Shown here piece after piece: positions 1-5,312 of a DNA stretch of 6,722 nucleotides. Position 1 is the first letter of the stretch, and the number at the start of each line of letters is the position of its first letter. The notes below the pieces were generated by a model. The model had not been told where the DNA came from, searched no databases, and saw nothing but the letters and a program-made list of their open reading frames with translations. The DNA comes from an uncultured bacterium (GTDB taxonomy: Bacteria; Planctomycetota; UBA1135; GCA-002686595). The stretch is taken from positions 1-6,722 of the forward strand of contig CAJXRJ010000424.1 in assembly GCA_913058555.1 (NCBI GenBank). The letters run 5' to 3'. The position numbers and the translations under genes are program-made.

Positions 1-43
1 ACACTGCATATCGTCGGCAGCGTCAGATGTGTATAAGAGACAG
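1..43 (+). other. Sequencing adapter contamination (Nextera i5/read-1 adapter)
   Basis: This is synthetic sequence, not genome. Bases 11-24 are the Nextera read-1 tail (TCGTCGGCAGCGTC) and bases 25-43 are the 19-base Tn5 mosaic end (AGATGTGTATAAGAGACAG), which together make the full read-1 transposase adapter. Bases 3-10 (ACTGCATA) sit exactly where the i5 index belongs and match the Nextera index I know as N506/S506. Bases 1-2 (AC) fit the end of the P5 oligo. The order P5-index-adapter-mosaic end is that of a finished library molecule, so untrimmed reads set this contig end. The genomic insert begins at base 44. The adapter match is seen directly; the index name is from memory. Confidence 0.98.
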
Positions 44-525
44 CCCTCCCCCTGGGCCCATTGAAAGCCAGCATCGAATTCCATCGGCTGGGGCACGTTT
101 GCCGCGCCGGGCATCGCGTTCCCCGTGAGCCCCACGTCCAGGGGCGGCGACTGCCCAAACAATGCCTGTACGTGGCTCCAGAAGTTCGTCTTCCCGATCG
201 ACGTCGTGTTGATGGAGCCCGTCGAATCCGGAATCGACTCATACGTCACTTCCAATGCGCCAAGCGACGTGACCAGGTTGCCGTTTCGCATGACCTGGGC
301 GTTGATGGTGTTGAATGGCGGAAGGATCGAGAAGACGCTGAAGTCCGGGTCGATGCAGTGCATCCCCAGATCGTTCCAGGCCACGATCCGGTCCGGCCCG
401 CTCTGTCCCGCCTGGGTCGGCGTCGGCGAACCCGTGACGAGTCCTCCCACGACCGAGGCAGACAGCAGCGATATGACCAGGATTCTTCCGCGAACGCGCG
501 CGGAGCGCATGGGCTCGATTCTCAT
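44..525 (-). CDS. Secreted protein with WNDLGMHC motif, N-terminal part (3' end missing)
   Basis: An open frame of 160 residues plus two bases runs from ATG at 525 to the genomic edge at 44, with no stop. A GGAG ribosome-binding site lies at 534-537 on this strand, 8 bases before the ATG. That favours this start over a second in-frame ATG at 510. Residues 1-14 are Arg-rich and residues 15-30 are hydrophobic, followed by a Pro/Thr/Ser-rich stretch, which fits a Sec signal peptide or N-terminal anchor. The mature part opens with RIVAWNDLGMHCID (46-59), then DFSVFSILPPFNTINAQ (61-77), and later NVPQPMEFDA (143-152). I associate this motif set with large uncharacterised secreted proteins of environmental bacteria, but I know no function. 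There is no CxxCH haem motif in the visible part. The frame stays open through the adapter, so the last 15 codons of any automatic prediction would be artificial. The gene diverges from the caspase-FGE gene. The coding call is firm; the family is only tentatively recognised. Confidence 0.85.
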
Positions 526-533
526 CACGTGGA

Positions 534-537
534 CTCC
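534..537 (-). promoter_or_regulatory. Ribosome-binding site of the LGMHC-motif gene
   Basis: On the minus strand this reads GGAG within TTGGAG, 8 bases upstream of ATG 525. It is the clearest Shine-Dalgarno match in the window and decides the start in favour of 525 rather than 510. Confidence 0.6.
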
Positions 538-984
538 AAGGGATGCCGCCAACCGCACAAGCCGGCCGGCGAAGGGTCATGCCCCACCCCGCGAAAACCC
601 ATCCGCAGGAAGGACCTGATCCCCCGACCCTACGCCGCTTTTTGCCCCCTAGGAATGGGCCCAAAGCTCAGCCCCTTAACCGGCACTCATGCCCGCTTGA
701 GACTGATGCTCAATCGCGCCAAGAATCCCGCCGCAAAGGCGCCAGCGGCCAATCTGCCCCTTGAAACCCCTTCACCGGGATTGCGGTCGTGTAACGGGAA
801 ACTCGGCAGCGCGAAGTCAGAAAGACCGCATCGGTGAAGGTGCCAAGGGATTGGCATGGGCGCGTGCCGCGGTGGGGCGGACCTCCCTTGGGCTCCTACT
901 AGATTGCATCGCTGGGGGTGGAGACGATCCGTCGATGCGCTCGATAGAAGCTACTCGGAAGCACCACGTGGCTTCTTCCCATAG

Positions 985-1009
985 CCATGGGCGCAGGGCT
1001 GCGCCATGG
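985..1009. repeat. Near-perfect inverted repeat (stem-loop or operator candidate)
   Basis: The left arm CCATGGGCGCAG (985-996) and right arm CTGCGCCATGG (999-1009) are complementary over 11 pairs with one bulged G. In RNA the innermost pair or two would open to form the loop. The element lies about 100 bases before the favoured GTG start of the caspase-FGE gene, and its right arm contains the alternative ATG at 1006. It could be an operator for a dimeric regulator, a leader hairpin or chance. It is not followed by a T-run, so a classical terminator is unlikely. Confidence 0.5.
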
Positions 1010-1107
1010 AAGAGGCAGCCTTGGCACGCTCCCCTACTTATTGGGTTTTCTCAACAGTATCATCCGTCCATCACCGCCAGCCCCTTGCCCCTTCACCGAA
1101 GATCGCT

Positions 1108-3081
1108 GTGCCGCGTTTCCTGCCGACCCTCTTCCTAGCCTTGGGCCTGGGCCTCTGGCTCAGTCTCCCGTCGTTCACTGCCCAGGGCGCCGAGCGCCCT
1201 TCGCGTTCTTACGCCGTGGTCGTGGGGATTGGGGACTACTTTGAGGACACGGACCCGCGAACGCGTGAGAAGGCATCGTTCTCTCGGCTGACCTACGCGA
1301 GCCAAGACGCAAAGGACGTGTCGAGGGTGTTCGAGCAAGGCGGTTACTCGGTGAAAACCCTGGTCGCGGACCCTGGGGCAGATCCCCGGGACGCGAAGCG
1401 GCTCGACGCTTCGAAGATCGAACGGGCGTTGCGGGCGTACTCCAAGCTCGCGCAGCCGGGGGATCGACTCGTGTTTTACTTCTCGGGCCACGGCGCGCGG
1501 CAGGAGCGGCGGAACTCTGTCACCGGCGAGATCGAGGCGAGGGCGTACCTCTGCCCCCAGACGGCGAGCCCCCTGGATCTGGGGGACACGGCCCTCGACA
1601 TGCAGGTCGTGCACCGCATCCTGCGGGACTCCAAGGCCACGGAAAAGTTGGCCATCATCGATGCGCGCCGCAACACGCTCGCGACCCCCCGGGGCGGCTT
1701 ATCCGACTTCGAGCCTGAGGAGCGGCGCCTCGAGATGGGCGTGCGCTACCTCTTCAGTACGGAAGGCGCTTCCTTTGCTTTTGAGCCCACCTCGCGCGAG
1801 GTGGACAGGGTCAGTCGCCCGGGGGAGGCGGTCTTGATTCGGAACGGGATCTTCACGCACTTCTTCTTGCAGGCTCTGGAGAAGGAGCGCTCCGGCGGGG
1901 GCGAGGTCCAGCTAGAGGGGGTGTTCTCGCGGCTCAAGAGGGCCGTGGCGCGCCATGGGGCGAGTCTTCGGCCGGAGCGCGCCCAGGTGCCGGCTTTGAT
2001 CTGGCGCCAGCCGATGGGGTCCGATTCGGGCCGCGGGGACATGGTGCTGATTCCAGAGCTGGCGAGACCACAGTCTTCCGATGGCACCGGACGGCCAGGC
2101 TCAGGAACGAGGACACCTGCCTGGGCCACGCTCATCGCGGAGCAGCCGGATCCCTCGGTGATCACCGACCCATCGGCGCGCCTTCTGATCCAGCAAGAAG
2201 TGGAGCGCACGGGGCTGCCGTGGTGGGTGCGGGATCGCGAGACCGGGATCGATATGCTGCTCGTTCCAGGAGGGGAGTACCGCCGAGGCCTTTCCCCCGG
2301 GGATGCGGAGGGACGCAAGGAGGGCGACGAAGAGCCGTCGCACACCATTCGCGTGAAGCCGTTCTACCTTGGGCGTACCGAGGTCTCGGTGGCGCAATGG
2401 CGCGCGTTCGTCGAGGCCGCGGAGTACCGCACGGATGCCGAAGAGGGCGATGGTGGATTCACGCTGGTTGAGGATCGCAAGGATGCATGGCTCCAGCGCA
2501 AGGATGCGGTCTGGAGCAATCCGCTGCCGGGGCAGTCGGAGTACCACCTGTCCGAGGAAGACCCCGTCAGCCAAGTCTCTTGGAACGACGTGTCTTGGTT
2601 TTGCTCCGAGTTTGGGTTTCGCTTGCCCAGGGAGTCGGAGTGGGAATATGCATGCCGGGCGGGGACGCTGACGATTCGCTGGTGGGGGGACGGTTTGGAA
2701 GGAGGGGAAGGCGCCGGGAACTTCTCGGACAGTGCGGACGGGCATTCGGTCGACCCCGGAGAGGCATTCCCATTCGACGACGGATACCGACACTTTGCGC
2801 CCGTCAACCGACCAGGCGTCCGTGGCAACCCGTGGGGGTTCGTGGACATGATCGGCAACGTCTCCGAGTGGTGCTCGACGTCCTATCAAGCCCGTTCCTA
2901 CGCGCGCTGTGCGGGCGGCGCGGACGCGGAATCGGACGATCGAGTCGAAGGCGAGCCGCGCGTCCTGCGCGGCGGGTCCTGGTACTTCGAACCCCGGTAT
3001 TGCCGCTCCGGATCCCGCAGTTGCTTCGATCCGTTCCTCTCGTTCTGCAACGTCGGTTTCCGCGTGGCGAGAACACCCTGA
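1108..3081 (+). CDS. Secreted caspase-like (C14) / FGE-sulfatase fusion, catalytic Cys lost
   Basis: The chosen GTG start gives 657 residues. Residues 1-27 are a Sec signal peptide (MPRFLPTLFLALGLGLWLSL, likely cut after AQG). An in-frame ATG at 1006 would add 34 residues of poor codon bias ahead of the signal and lies in a hairpin, so I reject it as start. Neither start has a strong ribosome-binding site. The caspase domain spans about 35-300. It starts with YAVVVGIGDY, keeps the catalytic His128 in FYFSGHG, and has a late NGIFTHFFLQAL segment. The expected catalytic Cys in the usual DACRN motif is Arg187 (IIDARRN, codon CGC at 1666-1668). A Pro/Ser/Gly-rich linker leads to an FGE-sulfatase domain at about 372-656, with LPRESEWEYACRAG (506-519), GNVSEWC (583-589), RGGSW (621-625) and a terminal GFRVAR. 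Aligned to human FGE, the two catalytic Cys positions are Phe627 and Cys632, so formylglycine synthesis is unlikely. Caspase-FGE fusions are known in bacteria. Here both centres look inactive, suggesting a binding, scaffold or decoy role outside the cytoplasm. Confidence 0.93.
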   Translation: MPRFLPTLFLALGLGLWLSLPSFTAQGAERPSRSYAVVVGIGDYFEDTDPRTREKASFSRLTYASQDAKDVSRVFEQGGYSVKTLVADPGADPRDAKRLDASKIERALRAYSKLAQPGDRLVFYFSGHGARQERRNSVTGEIEARAYLCPQTASPLDLGDTALDMQVVHRILRDSKATEKLAIIDARRNTLATPRGGLSDFEPEERRLEMGVRYLFSTEGASFAFEPTSREVDRVSRPGEAVLIRNGIFTHFFLQALEKERSGGGEVQLEGVFSRLKRAVARHGASLRPERAQVPALIWRQPMGSDSGRGDMVLIPELARPQSSDGTGRPGSGTRTPAWATLIAEQPDPSVITDPSARLLIQQEVERTGLPWWVRDRETGIDMLLVPGGEYRRGLSPGDAEGRKEGDEEPSHTIRVKPFYLGRTEVSVAQWRAFVEAAEYRTDAEEGDGGFTLVEDRKDAWLQRKDAVWSNPLPGQSEYHLSEEDPVSQVSWNDVSWFCSEFGFRLPRESEWEYACRAGTLTIRWWGDGLEGGEGAGNFSDSADGHSVDPGEAFPFDDGYRHFAPVNRPGVRGNPWGFVDMIGNVSEWCSTSYQARSYARCAGGADAESDDRVEGEPRVLRGGSWYFEPRYCRSGSRSCFDPFLSFCNVGFRVARTP

Positions 3082-3091
3082 GGGTCTTCTT

Positions 3092-3123
3092 TCCGCTCTC
3101 TGGGGGATCGCTAGCGAAGCGGA
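3092..3123 (+). terminator. Weak stem-loop after the caspase-FGE gene
   Basis: The arms TCCGCT (3092-3097) and AGCGGA (3118-3123) pair perfectly across a 20-base loop. The loop contains the 10-base palindrome TCGCTAGCGA (3108-3117). The element begins 10 bases after the stop codon. No T-run follows, so it is at best a weak terminator. An alternative fold pairs CGCT (3109-3112) with AGCG (3118-3121). Confidence 0.3.
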
Positions 3124-3150
3124 GGCTGCACGGACTCACCGATAGGAACG

Positions 3151-3180
3151 GACCGGCGGCCCCCCATGGGGCCCGCGGTC
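3151..3180. terminator. GC-rich hairpin between convergent genes
   Basis: The left arm 3151-3163 (GACCGGCGGCCCC) and right arm 3168-3180 (GGGGCCCGCGGTC) pair at 11 of 13 positions, with a two-base internal mismatch and a four-base loop, CCAT. It lies between two converging genes, where a bidirectional terminator would be expected. Neither side has a T-run, so the role is inferred from position and stem strength only. Confidence 0.4.
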
Positions 3181-3230
3181 AGGTCCAGCGCCAGGCGAGG
3201 TCTTCGGCTGGCACGTAACCACTGTCGGTC

Positions 3231-5270
3231 CTACCGCTGAAGCAAGCGCGCACCGCCCTTGAGGGTGGCGCCTGCGGGCATGCCGCCGCGCAGGTAGGGG
3301 CCAATGGCTGCGTCCATGGGCAAGTAGAGGACGGTGTCCTTGGTGGTGCCGAGGCGGCGTGCGGGTTGGAACGATTCGCCGGTGTAGACGGCGCCGCGGC
3401 TCAGGCGGACTTCGTCGAGCTGGCCTTTGAGGGAGGCGGTGACGTTGCCGCGGCGGTCCACGTCGCCGCCGATGATGAAGGGCAGGTTGTTGGGCGTGCG
3501 CTTGCCCGAGGCCTCCTTGCGGCCGATGAGCTGGCCGTCCAGGTAGAGGCGGATCTCTTCGCCATCAAAGACGCCGGCGATGTGTTGCCACTTGCCCTTG
3601 ACGAGGGGGGAGGACTTGGGGCCGGCCGCTTCGTGGTAGGCACCATCGAGGTGGACCATGTAGGTGAGCTCGCCGTTGTTCGCGAAGAAGCCGAACTCGG
3701 AGGACTCGGTCTTCCCGACGACGCCTTGGCGCCCCTTGAACGAATTGGGGTTGACCCAGGTTTCGACGGTGAAGGGTCCGTCGGGGAGGCCCACGGCGCG
3801 GGGGGCGATGGCGATGTGTGATCTGGCGCCGTCGAGGTCGAGGACTTGCTCGAGCTCGGGGATGGCGGGGGGCGGCAGGGTCGCGAGGTCGAAGGGGACG
3901 AGGATCTCGCGGATAGGAATGGCGAAGCGCGCCGTTTCGGTGAGGTAGTCGAAGCCGAGGGTCATCGTCGGGATGGCGAGGCCGCCGTCGATGGAGTTCC
4001 CGTCGCGACTGACGCGCACGTCCACGCGGAGGGAGCCCTTGGGCCCGATCTTGCCGTGCACGTGATCGGGTGTGAAGCGCCAGCGGGGGTCGGTGCTTTG
4101 GAAGCGGGCTTCGAGCTCTACGTTCGAAGGCGTAGGGTTCGTGACCGTGAAGCCAATGGTCTCGGAGACTTCGCCTGTGACGCCCAGGCGAAGGGCGCCG
4201 CGCCAGTGGGGCCGGACTTCGACGAGCTTTGGGGCTTGGGCGGAGACTTCGCCAGTGATCTCGCGGGGGTCCATGGCGGCGCCCACGGGGAGGGTCGCGC
4301 GCTCGATGCGGTCCTTACGAACGGTGACGATGTCGTAGCAGTGCAGGAAACCAGCTTCGGGAACGGTGCCGTTCTGGTGGCCGCCGATGGTGGCGAGGGC
4401 GAAGTACTCGATCCCGTCCTTTGGGTCGTAGCGCATGCGGTGGATGTGCCCGCCGAAGACGCCCTTGATGTTGCCGGCCTTGACGAGGCGTTCGTGCACC
4501 TTGTCCCAGTCGTCTCCGTAGTTGCCGCCGACCCAGCGTGGGTGGTGGCAGAACACAAAGCAGTGCTCGGCCTGGCTCGTGATCTTGAGGGTCTCGTCGA
4601 GCCAGCTAAGCTGCTCGGGGCTCATACGTTGGCTATCGGCCTTGTTGAAGTTGCGCTCGCCGGTGTCGGGGTTGGCCTCGTCCGTGTAGAGCACGATGAA
4701 CCAGGCGCTCTTGTGCTTGAAGGCGTACCAGAGCGGCCCGAAGTGCATCTCGTAGCGGCCTTCGTGCTCCTCCGCAGGCCTGGGGGCGCCGCCTTTCTCG
4801 GGGCGATAGTAGATGTCGTGGTTGCCCGCCACGGGGAACCACGGCATGCGCAAGGGAGCCATGGCGTCCTTGTACTCGGCCATTTGTTCCATCCAGGGCT
4901 CCTCGGTGTTATAGCCCTCGATCAGGTCGCCCACGGTCATGACCAGGTCGGGTCCGAGGAGATTCGTCTCGGCCACGGCCTCGCGCAGGATCTGGACGCC
5001 GGAGGCGGGGCCGCCGGTCCGGTCGCCGTAGACGGCGAAGAAGAACGAGTCCTCCTCGGAGGGGAGCGGAAGGTCGATCCCGCTCTTGCGACTTGTGATG
5101 AACCGGGCGGCGTCCTGCTTCGTTAGCCCAGTTGCCCCTGCGTCGGGCTTCCCATGGTCGTGGCCCGGGTCGTTTGGGGGCGCAGGGGTGCCCTCCTGCG
5201 GGGAGGGTCCAACTTGTGCGGGCGTTCCCGCAAGGGCGCAGACAATGAGGCTAGACAGCAGAGTAAGCAT
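3231..5270 (-). CDS. Secreted calcineurin-like metallophosphoesterase with C-terminal LamG-like domain
   Basis: The protein has 679 residues. ATG 5270 is the only reasonable start, since an in-frame TAG lies four codons upstream. Residues 1-15 are hydrophobic (MLTLLSSLIVCALAG) and precede a Pro/Gly-rich linker, which fits a signal peptide despite the missing basic n-region. Cys11 is not in a lipobox (the residue before it is Val). The phosphoesterase domain covers about 75-330 with GDRTGG (82-87), GDLIEG (114-119), GNHD (149-152), CHHP (241-244) and GGHIHR (273-278). These are the metal-binding motifs of the two-metal calcineurin-like fold. Motif I lacks the usual His (DRT instead of DxH). 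Residues about 345-460 look like a beta-sandwich linker. A LamG/concanavalin-like jelly-roll follows at about 475-650 (FTVETWVNP, WQHIAGVFDG, LYLDGQLIG, GQLDEVRLS), a domain type that often binds glycans. It probably hydrolyses a phosphoester outside the cytoplasm; the substrate cannot be read from sequence. It starts 42 bases from the divergent gene at 5313 and stops 149 bases from the caspase-FGE gene. Confidence 0.94.
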   Translation of the reverse strand: MLTLLSSLIVCALAGTPAQVGPSPQEGTPAPPNDPGHDHGKPDAGATGLTKQDAARFITSRKSGIDLPLPSEEDSFFFAVYGDRTGGPASGVQILREAVAETNLLGPDLVMTVGDLIEGYNTEEPWMEQMAEYKDAMAPLRMPWFPVAGNHDIYYRPEKGGAPRPAEEHEGRYEMHFGPLWYAFKHKSAWFIVLYTDEANPDTGERNFNKADSQRMSPEQLSWLDETLKITSQAEHCFVFCHHPRWVGGNYGDDWDKVHERLVKAGNIKGVFGGHIHRMRYDPKDGIEYFALATIGGHQNGTVPEAGFLHCYDIVTVRKDRIERATLPVGAAMDPREITGEVSAQAPKLVEVRPHWRGALRLGVTGEVSETIGFTVTNPTPSNVELEARFQSTDPRWRFTPDHVHGKIGPKGSLRVDVRVSRDGNSIDGGLAIPTMTLGFDYLTETARFAIPIREILVPFDLATLPPPAIPELEQVLDLDGARSHIAIAPRAVGLPDGPFTVETWVNPNSFKGRQGVVGKTESSEFGFFANNGELTYMVHLDGAYHEAAGPKSSPLVKGKWQHIAGVFDGEEIRLYLDGQLIGRKEASGKRTPNNLPFIIGGDVDRRGNVTASLKGQLDEVRLSRGAVYTGESFQPARRLGTTKDTVLYLPMDAAIGPYLRGGMPAGATLKGGARLLQR

Positions 5271-5312
5271 GACCGGATGCTAATGGGTCACAGCCGGCCG
5301 GAACGGCTCTTC
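5271..5312. promoter_or_regulatory. Short divergent gap with CCGGCCGG palindrome
   Basis: Only 42 bases separate the two divergent starts, or 6-12 if the plus-strand gene starts at ATG 5277 or 5283. The gap contains the perfect palindrome CCGGCCGG (5294-5301) inside a small hairpin AGCCG...CGGCT (5292-5308). No -10/-35 pair is visible. At least one promoter must overlap coding sequence. The regulatory role of the palindrome is a guess. Confidence 0.3.

Larger units (their letters stand above)
526..1107. other. Divergent intergenic region
   Basis: This 582-base stretch separates two divergent genes, so it should hold both promoters. Several frames are open here, but their products are rich in Arg, Pro, His and Ser and show no recognisable domain. 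I see no tRNA, CRISPR or insertion sequence. The stretch at about 1030-1075 is less GC-rich than its surroundings and contains TATCAT (1058-1063). No -35 box lies at a proper distance: TTGGCA at 1021-1026 is 31 bases away. It is a plausible promoter area for the plus-strand gene, but I cannot place a promoter. No convincing promoter was found for the minus-strand gene. The one strong structural element is the near-palindrome at 985-1009. Confidence 0.6.

Noticed and set aside
25..43. Tn5 mosaic end as a natural transposon end
   Set aside because: It is preceded by the exact Nextera adapter and an index, and no transposase or second end is present. It comes from library preparation.
61..837. 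258-residue plus-strand open frame
   Set aside because: It is antisense to the LGMHC-motif gene, which has a ribosome-binding site and signal peptide. The part beyond 525 is Arg/Pro-rich without domains.
526..971. Two CACGTG palindromes (526-531 and 966-971) as paired regulator sites
   Set aside because: Six-base palindromes are short, one touches the start codon context, and flanking bases do not match. Chance is sufficient.
1021..1063. Sigma-70 promoter from TTGGCA and TATCAT
   Set aside because: The spacing is 31 bases, far from the usual 16-18, and no better -35 precedes TATCAT.
761..1138. 125-residue plus-strand open frame in the intergenic region
   Set aside because: No ribosome-binding site, no domain and poor codon bias, and it overlaps the start of the caspase-FGE gene.
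2101..2889. 262-residue minus-strand open frame inside the caspase-FGE gene
   Set aside because: It lies entirely under a well-supported FGE domain and has a shadow-like composition.
3151..3180. Attachment site or mobile-element end
   Set aside because: There is no integrase, no second copy and no target duplication in the window. A hairpin between converging genes is the simpler reading.
3846..5126. 426-residue plus-strand open frame opposite the phosphoesterase
   Set aside because: It is antisense to a gene with clear domain motifs. Its product is Val/Ala/Gly/Asp-rich without domains, as expected from third-position GC bias.
5226..5270. Lipoprotein signal in the phosphoesterase (Cys11)
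   Set aside because: The residues before Cys are Leu-Ile-Val, lacking the small residue required just before the Cys of a lipobox.
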